This document shows, piece after piece, positions 23,401 through 36,668 of a DNA stretch of 64,000 nucleotides. Within the stretch, counting starts at the first letter, position 1, and each line of letters begins with the position of its first letter. The notes below the pieces were generated by a model that worked only from the letters and a program-made list of their open reading frames with translations, had not been told where the DNA came from and searched no databases. Made by a program: the position numbers and the translations under genes. The DNA comes from Henricia sp. BOLD:AAB3569 (taxonomy: Eukaryota; Echinodermata; Asteroidea; Spinulosida; Echinasteridae), in contig JBBELK010001415.1 in NCBI GenBank assembly GCA_037783545.1, positions 62,001 to 126,000 on the forward strand. The letters run 5' to 3'.

Positions 23401-24900
23401 GCATGCTCCAAAGACTCTATATTGCGCACTTGTCCTAAAAAATTGACAGACTTTCGCCGGGAAATGGCAGAGAAATTTCAGAGTTTAGAAAAAAAAGGGG
23501 TTGGCGCTTCATGGATGCTCCCGCAACCTGTGGCTGTCTGTACACACCTCTTTGGTGTACTCCTGACTCGTGCGCATGCTCAGTCCTTCGGACTGTCGTT
23601 GACACGGCCCAGTTTGGGACGGGATTTTGGTCAAAGTGTGGTCCAAACGTTGGCAAATTTGGAGGTCGAAAAATGTTCCGACGAACTTCAAATTTTGCAT
23701 GCTCCAAAGACTCTATATTGCGCACTTGTCCTAAAAAATTGACAGACTTTCGCCGGGAAATGGCAGAGAAATTTCAGAGTTTAGAAAAAAAAGGGGGTTG
23801 GCGCTTCCTGGATGCTCCCGCAACCTGTGGCTGTCTGTACACACCTCTTTGGTGTACTCCTGACTCGTGCGCATGCTCAGTCCTTCGGACTGTCGTTGAC
23901 ACGGCCCAGTTTGGGACGGGATTTTGGTCAAAGTGTGGTCCAAACGTCGGCAAATTTGGAGGTCGAAAAATGTTCCGACGAACTTCAAATTTTGCTTGCT
24001 CCAAAGACTCTATATTGCGCACTTGTCCTAAAAAATTGACAGACTTTCGCCGGGAAATGGCAGAGAAATTTCAGAGTTTAGAAAAAAAGGGGTTGGCGCT
24101 TCCTGGTTGCTCCCGCAACCTGTGGCTGTCTGTACAAACCTCTTTGGTGTACTCCTGACTCGTGCGCATGCTCAGTCCTTCGGACTGTCGTTAACACGGC
24201 CCAGTTTGGGATGGGATTTTGGTCAAAGTGTGGTCCAAACGTCGGCAAATTTGGAGGTCGAAAAATGTTCCGACGAACTTCAAATTTTGCATGCTCCAAA
24301 GACTCTATATTGCGCACTTGTCCTAAAAAATTGACAGACTTTCGCCGGGAAATGGCAGATACATTTCAGAGTTTAGAAAAAAAAGGGGTTGGCGCTTCCT
24401 GGATGCTCCCGCAACCTGTGGCTGTCTGTACACACCTCTTTGGTGTACTCCTGACTCGTGCGCATGCTCAGTCCTTCGGACTGTCGTTGACACGGCCCAG
24501 TTTGGGACGGGATTTTGGTCAAAGTGTATTCCAAACGTCGGCAAATTTGGAGGTCGAAAAATGTTCCGACGAACTTCAAATTTTGCATGCTCCAAAGACT
24601 CTATATTGCGCACTTGTCCTAAAAAATTGACAGACTTTCGCCGGGAAATGGCAGAGAAATTTCAGAGTTTAGAAAAAAAGGGGTTGGCGCTTCCTGGATG
24701 CTCCCGCAACCTGTGGCTGTCTGTACACACCTCTTTGGTGTACTCCTGACTCGTGCGCATGCTCAGTCCTTCGGACTGTCGTTGACACGGCCCAGTTTGG
24801 GACGGGATTTTGGTGAAAGTGTGGTCCAAACGTCGGCAAATTTGGAGGTCGAAAAATGTTCCGTCGAACTTCAAATTTTGCATGCTCTATATTGCGCACT
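20476..24900 (+). repeat. Higher-order repeat of 7-8 monomers (two copies, zone 2)
   Basis: Block 20476-22541 recurs as 22542-24900. Markers CTTTGTTGTAC (20603 and 22664), CGGAAAATTT (20999 and 23060), AACTTTAAATT (21327 and 23388) and ACGTTGGC (21588 and 23649) are 2061 bp apart. GTACAAACC (21775 and 24133), GCAGATACATT and the 9-bp deletion are 2358 bp apart, because the second copy holds one extra monomer of about 297 bp near 23.73-24.03 kb. Further partial copies with the same markers follow near 25.9 and 26.8 kb. Confidence 0.85.
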
Positions 24901-27494
24901 TGTCCTAAAAAATTGACAGACTTTCGCCGGGAAATGGCAGAGAAATTTCAGAGTTTAGAAAAAAAAGGGGGTTGGCGCTTCCTGGATGCTCCCGCAACCT
25001 GTGGCTGTCTGTACACACCTCTTTGGTGTACTCCTGACTCGTGCGCATGCTCAGTCCTTCGGACTGTCGTTGACACGGCCCAGTTTGGGACGGGATTTTG
25101 GTCAAAGTGTGGTCCAAACGTCGGCAAATTTGGAGGTCGAAAAATGTTCCGACGAACTTCAAATTTTGCATGCTCCAAAGACTCTATATTGCGCACTTGT
25201 CCTAAAAAATTGACAGACTTTCGCCTGGAAATGGCAGAGAAATTTCAGAGTTTAGAAAAAAAAGGGGTTGGCGCTTCCTGGTTGCTCCCGCAACCTGTGG
25301 CTGTCTGTACACACCTCTTTGGTGTACTCCTGACTCGTGCGCATGCTCAGTCCTTCGGACTGTCGTTGACACGGCCCAGTTTGGGACGGGATTTTGGTCA
25401 AAGTGTGGTCCAAACGTTGGCAAATTTGGAGGTCGAAAAATGTTCCGACGAACTTCAAATTTTGCATGCTCCAAAGACTCTATATTGCGCACTTGTCCTA
25501 AAAAATTGACAGACTTTCGCCGGGAAATGGCAGAGAAATTTCAGAGTTTAGAAAAAAAAGGGGGTTGGCGCTTCCTGGATGCTCCCGCAACCTGTGGCTG
25601 TCTGTACACACCTCTTTGGTGTACTCCTGACTCGTGCGCATGCTCAGTCCTTCGGACTGTCGTTGACACGGCCCAGTTTGGGACGGGATTTTGGTCAAAG
25701 TGTGGTCCAAACGTCGGCAAATTTGGAGGTCGAAAAATGTTCCGACGAACTTCAAATTTTGCATGCTCCAAAGACTCTATATTGCGCACTTGTCCTAAAA
25801 AATTGACAGACTTTCGCCGGGAAATGGCAGAGAAATTTCAGAGTTTAGAAAAAAAGGGGTTGGCGCTTCCTGGTTGCTCCCGCAACCTGTGGCTGTCTGT
25901 ACAAACCTCTTTGGTGTACTCCTGACTCGTGCGCATGCTCAGTCCTTCGGACTGTCGTTAACACGGCCCAGTTTGGGATGGGATTTTGGTCAAAGTGTGG
26001 TCCAAACGTCGGCAAATTTGGAGGTCGAAAAATGTTCCGACGAACTTCAAATTTTGCATGCTCCAAAGACTCTATATTGCGCACTTGTCCTAAAAAATTG
26101 ACAGACTTTCGCCGGGAAATGGCAGATACATTTCAGAGTTTAGAAAAAAAAGGGGTTGGCGCTTCCTGGATGCTCCCGCAACCTGTGGCTGTCTGTACAC
26201 ACCTCTTTGGTGTACTCCTGACTCGTGCGCATGCTCAGTCCTTCGGACTGTCGTTGACACGGCCCAGTTTGGGACGGGATTTTGGTGAAAGTGTGGTCCA
26301 AACGTCGGCAAATTTGGAGGTCGAAAAATGTTCCGTCGAACTTCAAATTTTGCATGCTCTATATTGCGCACTTGTCCTAAAAAATTGACAGACTTTCGCC
26401 GGGAAATGGCAGAGAAATTTCAGAGTTTAGAAAAAAAAGGGGGTTGGCGCTTCCTGGATGCTCCCGCAACCTGTGGCTGTCTGTACACACCTCTTTGGTG
26501 TACTCCTGACTCGTGCGCATGCTCAGTCCTTCGGACTGTCGTTGACACGGCCCAGTTTGGGACGGGATTTTGGTCAAAGTGTGGTCCAAACGTCGGCAAA
26601 TTTGGAGGTCGAAAAATGTTCCGACGAACTTCAAATTTTGCATGCTCCAAAGACTCTATATTGCGCACTTGTCCTAAAAAATTGACAGACTTTCGCCTGG
26701 AAATGGCAGATAAATTTCAGAGTTTAGAAAAAAAAGGGGTTGGCGCTTCCTGGTTGCTCCCGCAACCTGTGGCTGTCTGTACAAACCTCTTTGGTGTACT
26801 CCTGACTCGTGCGCATGCTCAGTCCTTCGGACTGTCGTTAACACGGCCCAGTTTGGGATGGGATTTTGGTCAAAGTGTGGTCCAAACGTCGGCAAATTTG
26901 GAGGTCGAAAAATGTTCCGACGAACTTCAAATTTTGCATGCTCCAAAGACTCTATATTGCGCACTTGTCCTAAAAAATTGACAGACTTTCGCCGGGAAAT
27001 GGCAGATACATTTCAGAGTTTAGAAAAAAAAGGGGTTGGCGCTTCCTGGATGCTCCCGCAACCTGTGGCTGTCTGTACACACCTCTTTGGTGTACTCCTG
27101 ACTCGTGCGCATGCTCAGTCCTTCGGACTGTCGTTGACACGGCCCAGTTTGGGACGGGATTTTGGTCAAAGTGTATTCCAAACGTCGGCAAATTTGGAGG
27201 TCGAAAAATGTTCCGTCGAACTTCAAATTTTGCATGCTCTATATTGCGCACTTGTCCTAACAAATTGACAGACTTTCGCCGGGAAATGGCAGACAAATTT
27301 CAGAGTTTAGAAAAAAAAGGGGTTGGCGCTTCCTGGATGCTCCCGCAACCTGTGGCTGTCTGTACACACCTCTTTGGTGTACTCCTGACTCGTGCGCATG
27401 CTCAGTCCTTCGGACTGTCGTTGACACGGCCCAGTTTGGGACGGGATTTTGGTCAAAGTGTGGTCCAAACGTTGGCAAATTTGGAGGTCGAAAA

Positions 27495-27790
27495 ATGTTC
27501 CGACGAACTTCAAATTTTGCATGCTCCAAAGACTCTATATTGCGCACTTGTCCTAAAAAATTGACAGACTTTCGCCGGGAAATGGCAGAGAAATTTCAGA
27601 GTTTAGAAAAAAAAGGGGTTGGCGCTTCCTGGATGCTCCCGCAACCTGTGGCTGTCTGTACACACCTCTTTGGTGTACTCCTGACTCGTGCGCATGCTCA
27701 GTCCTTCGGACTGTCGTTGACACGGCCCAGTTTGGGACGGGATTTTGGTCAAAGTGTGGTCCAAACGTCGGCAAATTTGGAGGTCGAAAA
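27495..27790 (+). repeat. Reference satellite monomer (296 bp)
   Basis: A representative copy, phased from ATGTTCCGACG to the next ATGTTCCGACG. It contains GCATGC palindromes, a run of 8 A followed by GGGG (27607-27618), and three short inverted repeats: GTACAC/GTGTAC (27658-27663 and 27673-27678), CAGTCC-TTC-GGACTG (27699-27713), and CGTCGG at 27766-27771 pairing with CCGACG at 27796-27801 in the next copy. I count 16 CpG sites in the consensus. The A run is the main length-variable position: 7, 8 or 9 A give monomers of 295, 296 or 297 bp. I do not recognise the family. It does not resemble 5S rRNA, a tRNA or a spliceosomal RNA gene that I can identify, and it has no CENP-B box or hammerhead core. 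Confidence 0.95.
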
Positions 27791-28194
27791 ATGTTCCGAC
27801 GAACTTCAAATTTTGCATGCTCCAAAGACTCTATATTGCGCACTTGTCCTAAAAAATTGACAGACTTTCGCCGGGAAATGGCAGAGAAATTTCAGAGTTT
27901 AGAAAAAAAAGGGGTTGGCGCTTCCTGGATGCTCCCGCAACCTGTGCCTGTCTGTACACACCTCTTTGGTGTACTCCTGACTCGTGCGCATGCTCAGTCC
28001 TTCGGACTGTCGTTGACACGGCCCAGTTTGGGACGGGATTTTGGTCAAAGTGTGGTCCAAACGTCGGCAAATTTGGAGGTCGAAAAATGTTCCGACGAAC
28101 TTCAAATTTTGCATGCACCAAAGACTCTATATTGCGCACTTGTCCTAAAAAATTGACAGACTTTCGCCGGGAAATGGCAGAGAAATTTTAGAGT

Positions 28195-31100
28195 TTAGAA
28201 AAAAAAGGGGTTGGCGCTTCCTGGATGCTCCCGCAACCTGTGGCTGTCTGTACACACCTCTTTGGTGTACTCCTCACTCGTGCGCATGCTCAGTCCTTCG
28301 GACTGTCGTTGACACGGCCCAGTTTGGGACGGGATTTTGGTCAAAGTGTGGTCCAAACGTCGGCAAATTTGGAGGTCGAAAAATGTTCCGACGAACTTCA
28401 AATTTTGCATGCTCCAAAGACTCTATATTGCGCACTTGTCCTAAAAAATTGACAGACTTTCGCCGGGAAATGGCAGATAAATTTAAGAGTTTAGAAAAAA
28501 AGGGGTTGGCGCTTCCTGGATGCTCCCGCAACCTGTGGCTGTCTGTACACACCTATTTGGTGTACTCCTGACTCGTGCGCATGCTCAGTCCTTCGGACTG
28601 TCGTTGACACGGCCCAGTTTGGGACGGGATTTTGGTCAAAGTGTGGTCCAAACGTCGGCAAAGTTGGAGGTCGAAAAATGTTCCGACGAACTTCAAATTT
28701 TGCATGCTCCAAAGACTCTATATTGCGCACTTGTCCTAAAAAATTGACAGACTTTCGCCGGGAAATGGCAGAGAAATTTCAGAGTTTAGAAAAAAAAGGG
28801 GTTGGCGCTTCCTGGATGCTCCCGCAACCTGTGGCTGTCTGTACACACCTCTTTGGTGTACTCCTGACTCGTGCGCATGCTCAGTCCTTCGGACTGTCGT
28901 TGACACGGCCCAGTTTGGGACGGGATTTTGGTCAAAGTGTGGTCCAAACGTCGGCAAATTTGGAGGTCGAAAAATGTTCCGACGAACTTCAAATTTTGCA
29001 TGCTCCAAAGACTCTATATTGCGCACTTGTCCTAAAAAATTGACAGACTTTCGCCGGGAAATGGCAGAGAAATTTCAGAGTTTAGAAAAAAAGGGGGTTT
29101 GGCGCTTCCTGGATGCTCCCGCAACCTGTGGCTGTCTGTACACACCTCTTTGGTGTACTCCTGACTCGTGCGCATGCTCAGTCCTTCGGACTGTCGTTGA
29201 CACGGCCCAGTTTGGGACGGGATTTTGGTCAAAGTGTGGTCCAAACGTCGGCAAATTTGGAGGTCGAAAAATGTTCCGACGAACTTCAAATTTTGCATGC
29301 TCCAAAGACTCTATATTGCGCACTTGTCCTAAAAAATTGACAGACTTTCGCCGGGAAATGGCAGAGAAATTTCAGAGTTTAGAAAAAAAAGGGGTTGGCG
29401 CGTCCTGGATGCTCCCGCAACCTGTGGCTGTCTGTACACACCTCTTTGGTGTACTCCTGACTCGTGCGCATGCTCAGTCCTTCGGACTGTCGTTGACACG
29501 GCCCAGTTTGGGACGGGATTTTGGTCAAAGTGTGGTCCAAACGTCGGCAAATTTGGAGGTCGAAAAATGTTCCGACGAACTTCAAATTTTGCATGCTCCA
29601 AAGACTCTATATTGCGCACTTGTCCTAAAAAATTGACAGACTTTCGCCGGGAAATGGCAGAGAAATTTCAGAGTTTAGAAAAAAAGGGGGTTTGGCGCTT
29701 CCTGGATGCTCCCGCAACCTGTGGCTGTCTGTACACACCTCTTTGGTGTACTCCTGACTCGTGCGCATGCTCAGTCCTTCGGACTGTCGTTGACACGGCC
29801 CAGTTTGGGACGGGATTTTGGTCAAAGTGTGGTCCAAACGTCGGCAAATTTGGAGGTCGAAAAATGTTCCGACGAACTTCAAATTTTGCATGCTCCAAAG
29901 ACTCTATATTGCGCACTTGTCCTAAAAAATTGACAGACTTTCGCCGGGAAATGGCAGAGAAATTTCAGAGTTTAGAAAAAAAAGGGGTTGGCGCTTCCTG
30001 GATGCTCCCGCAACCTGTGGCTGTCTGTACACACCTCTTTGGTGTACTCCTGACTCGTGCGCATGCTCAGTCCTTCGGACTGTCGTTGACACGGCCCAGT
30101 TTGGGACGGGATTTTGGTCAAAGTGTGGTCCAAACGTCGGCAAATTTGGAGGTCGAAAAATGTTCCGACGAACTTCAAATTTTGCATGCTCCAAAGACTC
30201 TATATTGCGCACTTGTCCTAAAAAATTGACAGACTTTCGCCGGGAAATGGCAGAGAAATTTCAGAGTTTAGAAAAAAAAGGGGTTGGCGCTTCCTGGATG
30301 CTCCCGCAACCTGTGGCTGTCTGTACACACCTCTTTGGTGTACTCCTGACTCGTGCGCATGCTCAGTCCTTCGGACTGTCGTTGACACGGCCCAGTTTGG
30401 GACGGGATTTTGGTCAAAGTGTGGTCCAAACGTCGGCAAATTTGGAGGTCGAAAAATGTTCCGACGAACTTCAAATTTTGCATGCTTCAAAGACTCTATA
30501 TTGCGCACTTGTCCTAAAAAATTGACAGACTTTCGCCAAGAAATGGCAGAGAAATTTCAGAGTTTAGAAAAAAAGGGGTTGGCGCTTCCTGGATGCTCCC
30601 GCAACCTGTGGCTGTCTGTACACACCTCTTTGGTGTACTCCTGACTCGTGCGCATGCTCAGTCCTTCGGACTGTCGTTGACACGGCCCAGTTTGGGACGG
30701 GATTTTGGTCAAAGTGTGGTCCAAACGTCGGCAAATTTGGAGGTCGAAAAATGTTCCGACGAACTTCAAATTTTGCATGCTCCAAAGACTCTATATTGCG
30801 CACTTGTCCTAAAAAATTGACAGACTTTCGCCGGGAAATGGCAGAGAAATTTCAGAGTTTAGAAAAAAAAGGGGTTGGCGCTTCCTGGATGCTCCCGCAA
30901 CCTGTGGCTGTCTGTACACACCTCTTTGGTGTACTCCTGACTCATGCGCATGCTCAGTCCTTCGGACTGTCGTTGACACGGCCCAGTTTGGGACGGGATT
31001 TTGGCAAAGTGTGGTCCAAACGTCGGCAAATTTGGAGGTCGAAAAATGTTCCGACGAACTTCAAATTTTGCATGCTCCAAAGACTCTATATTGCGCACTT

Positions 31101-33760
31101 GTCCTAAAAAATTGACAGACTTTCGCCGGGAAATGGCAGAGAAATTTCAGAGTTTAGAAAAAAAAGGGGTTGGCGCTTCCTGGATGCTCCCGCAACCTGT
31201 GGCTGTCTGTACACACCTCTTTGGTGTACTCCTCACTCGTGCGCATGCTCAGTCCTTCGGACTGTCGTTGACACGGCCCAGTTTGGGACGGGATTTTGGT
31301 CAAAGTGTGGTCCAAACGTCGGCAAATTTGGAGGTCGAAAAATGTTCCGACGAACTTCAAATTTTGCATGCTCCAAAGACTCTATATTGCGCACTTGTCC
31401 TAAAAAATTGACAGACTTTCGCCGGGAAATGGCAGATAAATTTAAGAGTTTAGAAAAAAAGGGGTTGGCGCTTCCTGGATGCTCCCGCAACCTGTGGCTG
31501 TCTGTACACACCTATTTGGTGTACTCCTGACTCGTGCGCATGCTCAGTCCTTCGGACTGTCGTTGACACGGCCCAGTTTGGGACGGGATTTTGGTCAAAG
31601 TGTGGTCCAAACGTCGGCAAAGTTGGAGGTCGAAAAATGTTCCGACGAACTTCAAATTTTGCATGCTCCAAAGACTCTATATTGCGCACTTGTCCTAAAA
31701 AAATGACAGACTTTCGCCGGGAAATGGCAGAGAAATTTCAGAGTTTAGAAAAAAAAGGGGTTGGCGCTTCCTGGATGCTCCCGCAACCTGTGGCTGTCTG
31801 TACACACCTCTTTGGTGTACTCCTGACTCGTGCGCATGCTCAGTCCTTCGGACTGTCGTTGACACGGCCCAGTTTGGGACGGGATTTTGGTCAAAGTGTG
31901 GTCCAAACGTCGGCAAATTTGGAGGTCGAAAAATGTTCCGACGAACTTCAAATTTTGCATGCTCCAAAGACTCTATATTGCGCACTTGTCCTAAAAAATT
32001 GACAGACTTTCGCCGGGAAATGGCAGAGAAATTTCAGAGTTTAGAAAAAAAAGGGGTTGGCGCGTCCTGGATGCTCCCGCAACCTGTGGCTGTCTGTACA
32101 CACCTCTTTGGTGTACTCCTGACTCGTGCGCATGCTCAGTCCTTCGGACTGTCGTTGACACGGCCCAGTTTGGGACGGGATTTTGGTCAAAGTGTGGTCC
32201 AAACGTCGGCAAATTTGGAGGTCGAAAAATGTTCCGACGAACTTCAAATTTTGCATGCTCCAAAGACTCTATATTGCGCACTTGTCCTAAAAAATTGACA
32301 GACTTTCGCCGGGAAATGGCAGAGAAATTTCAGAGTTTAGAAAAAAAGGGGGTTTGGCGCTTCCTGGATGCTCCCGCAACCTGTGGCTGTCTGTACACAC
32401 CTCTTTGGTGTACTCCTGACTCGTGCGCATGCTCAGTCCTTCGGACTGTCGTTGACACGGCCCAGTTTGGGACGGGATTTTGGTCAAAGTGTGGTCCAAA
32501 CGTCGGCAAATTTGGAGGTCGAAAAATGTTCCGACGAACTTCAAATTTTGCATGCTCCAAAGACTCTATATTGCGCACTTGTCCTAAAAAATTGACAGAC
32601 TTTCGCCGGGAAATGGCAGAGAAATTTCAGAGTTTAGAAAAAAAAGGGGTTGGCGCTTCCTGGATGCTCCCGCAACCTGTGGCTGTCTGTACACACCTCT
32701 TTGGTGTACTCCTGACTCGTGCGCATGCTCAGTCCTTCGGACTGTCGTTGACACGGCCCAGTTTGGGACGGGATTTTGGTCAAAGTGTGGTCCAAACGTC
32801 GGCAAATTTGGAGGTCGAAAAATGTTCCGACGAACTTCAAATTTTGCATGCTCCAAAGACTCTATATTGCGCACTTGTCCTAAAAAATTGACAGACTTTC
32901 GCCGGGAAATGGCAGAGAAATTTCAGAGTTTAGAAAAAAAAGGGGTTGGCGCTTCCTGGATGCTCCCGCAACCTGTGGCTGTCTGTACACACCTCTTTGG
33001 TGTACTCCTGACTCGTGCGCATGCTCAGTCCTTCGGACTGTCGTTGACACGGCCCAGTTTGGGACGGGATTTTGGTCAAAGTGTGGTCCAAACGTCGGCA
33101 AATTTGGAGGTCGAAAAATGTTCCGACGAACTTCAAATTTTGCATGCTTCAAAGACTCTATATTGCGCACTTGTCCTAAAAAATTGACAGACTTTCGCCA
33201 AGAAATGGCAGAGAAATTTCAGAGTTTAGAAAAAAAGGGGTTGGCGCTTCCTGGATGCTCCCGCAACCTGTGGCTGTCTGTACACACCTCTTTGGTGTAC
33301 TCCTGACTCGTGCGCATGCTCAGTCCTTCGGACTGTCGTTGACACGGCCCAGTTTGGGACGGGATTTTGGTCAAAGTGTGGTCCAAACGTCGGCAAATTT
33401 GGAGGTCGAAAAATGTTCCGACGAACTTCAAATTTTGCATGCTCCAAAGACTCTATATTGCGCACTTGTCCTAAAAAATTGACAGACTTTCGCCGGGAAA
33501 TGGCAGAGAAATTTCAGAGTTTAGAAAAAAAAGGGGTTGGCGCTTCCTGGATGCTCCCGCAACCTGTGGCTGTCTGTACACACCTCTTTGGTGTACTCCT
33601 GACTCATGCGCATGCTCAGTCCTTCGGACTGTCGTTGACACGGCCCAGTTTGGGACGGGATTTTGGCAAAGTGTGGTCCAAACGTCGGCAAATTTGGAGG
33701 TCGAAAAATGTTCCGACGAACTTCAAATTTTGCATGCTCCAAAGACTCTATATTGCGCAC
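28195..33760 (+). repeat. Higher-order repeat of 9-10 monomers (two copies)
   Basis: The first copy starts near 28195, the second near 31154. The offset is 2959 bp at the left (CTCCTCACTCG at 28270 and 31229; GCAGATAAATTTAAG at 28472 and 31431; CCTATTTGG) and 2662 bp at the right (GGGGGTTTGGCG near 29690 and 32352; GCATGCTTCAAAG at 30480 and 33142; CGCCAAGAAATG; TTTTGGCAAAG near 31003 and 33665). The change of offset by one monomer shows that one monomer was gained or lost after duplication. GGGGGTTTGG occurs twice in copy 1 and once in copy 2. Confidence 0.83.
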
Positions 33761-36668
33761 TTGTCCTAAAAAATTGACAGACTTTCGCCAGGAAATGGCA
33801 GAGAAATTTCAGAGTTTAGAAAAAAAAGGGGTTGGCGCTTCCTGGATGCTCCCGCAACCTGTGGCTGTCTGTACACACCTCTTTAGTGTACTCCTGACTC
33901 GTGCGCATGCTCAGTCCTTCGGACTGTCGTTGACACGGCCCAGTTTGGGACGGGATTTTGGTCAAAGTGTGGTCCAAACGTCGGCAAATTTGGAGGTCGA
34001 AAAATGTTCCGACGAACTTCACATTTTGCATGCTCCAAAGACTCTATATTGCGCACTTGTCCTAAAAAATTGACAGACTTTCGCCGGGAAATGGCAGAGA
34101 AATGTCAGAGTTTAGAAAAAAAAGGGGTTGGCGCTTCCTGGATGCTCCCGCAACCTGTGGCTGTCTGTACACACCTCTTTGGTGTACTCCTCACTCGTGC
34201 GCATGCTCAGTCCTTCGGACTGTCGTTGACACGGCCCAGTTTGGGACGGGATTTTGGTCAAAGTGTGGTCCAAACGTCGGCAAATTTGGAGGTCGAAAAA
34301 TGTTCCGACGAACTTCAAATTTTGCATGCACCAAAGACTCTATATTGCGCACTTGTCCTAAAAAATTGACAGACTTTCGCCGGGAAATGGCAGAGAAATG
34401 TCAGAGTTTAGAAAAAAAGGGGTTGGCGCTTCCTGGATGCTCCCGCAACCTGTGGCTGTCTGTACACACCTCTTTGGTGTACTCCTCACTCGTGCGCATG
34501 CTCAGTCCTTCGGACTGTCGTTGACACGGCCCAGTTTGGGACGGGATTTTGGTTAAAGTGTGGTCCAAACGTCGGCAAATTTGGAGGTCGAAAAATGTTC
34601 CGACGAACTTCAAATTTTGCATGCTCCAAAGACTCTATATTGCGCACTTGTCCTAAAAAATTGACAGACTTTCGCCGGGAAATGGCAGATAAATTTCAGA
34701 GTTTAGAAAAAAAAGGGGTTGGCGCTTCCTGGATGCTCCCGCAACCTGTGGCTGTCTGTACACACCTATTTGGTGTACTCCTGACTCGTGCGCATGCTCA
34801 GTCCTTCGGACTGTCGTTGACACGGCCCAGTTTGGGACGGGATTTTGGTCAAAGTGTGGTCCAAACGTCGGCAAATTTGGAGGTCGAAAAATGTTCCGAC
34901 GAACTTCAAATTTTGCATGCTCCAAAGACTCTATATTGCGCACTTGTCCTAAAAAATTGACAGACTTTCGCCGGGAAATGGCAGAGAAATTTCAGAGTTT
35001 AGAAAAAAAGGGGTTGGGGCTTCCTGGATGCTCCCGCAACCTGTGGCTGTCTGTACACACCTATTTGGTGTACTCCTGACCCGTGCGCATGCTCAGTCCT
35101 TCGGACTGTCGTTGACACGGCCCAGTTTGGGACGGGATTTTGGTCAAAGTGTGGTCCAAACGTCGGCAAATTTGGAGGTCGAAAAATGTTCCGACGAACT
35201 TCAAATTTTGCATGCTCCAAAGACTCTATATTGCGCACTTGTCCTAAAAAATTGACAGACTTTCGCCGGGAAATGGCAGAGAAATTTCAGAGTTTAGAAA
35301 AAAAAGGGGTTGGCGCTTCCTGGATGCTCCCGCAACCTGTGGCTGTCTGTACACACCTCTTTGGTGTACTCCTGACTCGTGCGCATGCTCAGTCCTTCGG
35401 ACTGTCGTTGACACGGCCCAGTTTGGGACGGGATTTTGGTCAAAGTGTGGTCCAAACGTCGGCAAATTTGGAGGTCGAAAAATGTTCCGACGAACTTCAA
35501 ATTTTGCATGCTCCAAAGACTCTATATTGCGCACTTGTCCTAAAAAATTGACAGACTTTCGCCGGGAAATGGCAGAGAAATTTCAGAGTTTAGAAAAAAA
35601 AGGGGTTGGCGCTTCCTGGATGCTCCCGCAACCTGTGGCTGTCTGTACACACCTCTTTGGTGTACTCCTGACTCGTGCGCATGCTCAGTCCTTCGGACTG
35701 TCGTTGACACGGCCCAGTTTGGGACGGGATTTTGGTCAAAGTGTGGTCCAAACGTCGGCAAATTTGGAGGTCGAAAAATGTTCCGACGAACTTCAAATTT
35801 TGCATGCACCAAAGACTCTATATTGCGCACTTGTCCTAAAAAATTGACAGACTTTCGCCGGGAAATGGCAGAGAAATGTCAGAGTTTAGAAAAAAAAGGG
35901 GTTGGCGCTTCCTGGATGCTCCCGCAACCTGTGGCTGTCTGTACACACCTCTTTGGTGTACTCCTCACTCGTGCGCATGCTCAGTCCTTCGGACTGTCGT
36001 TGACACGGCCCAGTTTGGGACGGGATTTTGGTCAAAGTGTGGTCCAAACGTCGGCAAATTTGGAGGTCGAAAAATGTTCCGACGAACTTCAAATTTTGCA
36101 TGCTCCAAAGACTCTATATTGCGCACTTGTCCTAAAAAATTGACAGACTTTCGCCGGGAAATGGCAGATAAATTTCAGAGTTTAGAAAAAAAAGGGGTTG
36201 GCGCTTCCTGGATGCTCCCGCAACCTGTGGGTGGCTGTCTGTACACACCTATTTGGTGTACTCCTGACTCGTGCGCATGCTCAGTCCTTCGGACTGTCGT
36301 TGACACGGCCCAGTTTGGGACGGGATTTTGGTCAAAGTGTGGTCCAAACGTCGGCAAATTTGGAGGTCGAAAAATGTTCCGACGAACTTCAAATTTTGCA
36401 TGCTCCAAAGACTCTATATTGCGCACTTGTCCTAAAAAATTGACAGACTTTCGCCGGGAAATGGCAGAGAAATTTCAGAGTTTAGAAAAAAAGGGGTTGG
36501 GGCTTCCTGGATGCTCCCGCAACCTGTGGCTGTCTGTACACACCTATTTGGTGTACTCCTGACCCGTGCGCATGCTCAGTCCTTCGGACTGTCGTTGACA
36601 CGGCCCAGTTTGGGACGGGATTTTGGTCAAAGTGTGGTCCAAACGTCGGCAAATTTGGAGGTCGAAAA

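Noticed and set aside
27495..27790. Hammerhead ribozyme in the satellite, as known for some animal satellites
   Set aside because: No CUGANGA core with a matching GAAA box was found on either strand of the consensus.
27495..27790. Monomer as a spliced-leader or snRNA gene repeat
   Set aside because: Short T-runs such as AAATTTTGC superficially resemble an Sm site, but there is no convincing donor site, conserved 5' exon or 3' stem arrangement, and variants fall in these segments.
27825..27845. TATA-like motif CTCTATATTGCGC in every monomer as a promoter
   Set aside because: A single A/T-rich hexamer per repeat with no other recognisable promoter element is too weak to annotate.
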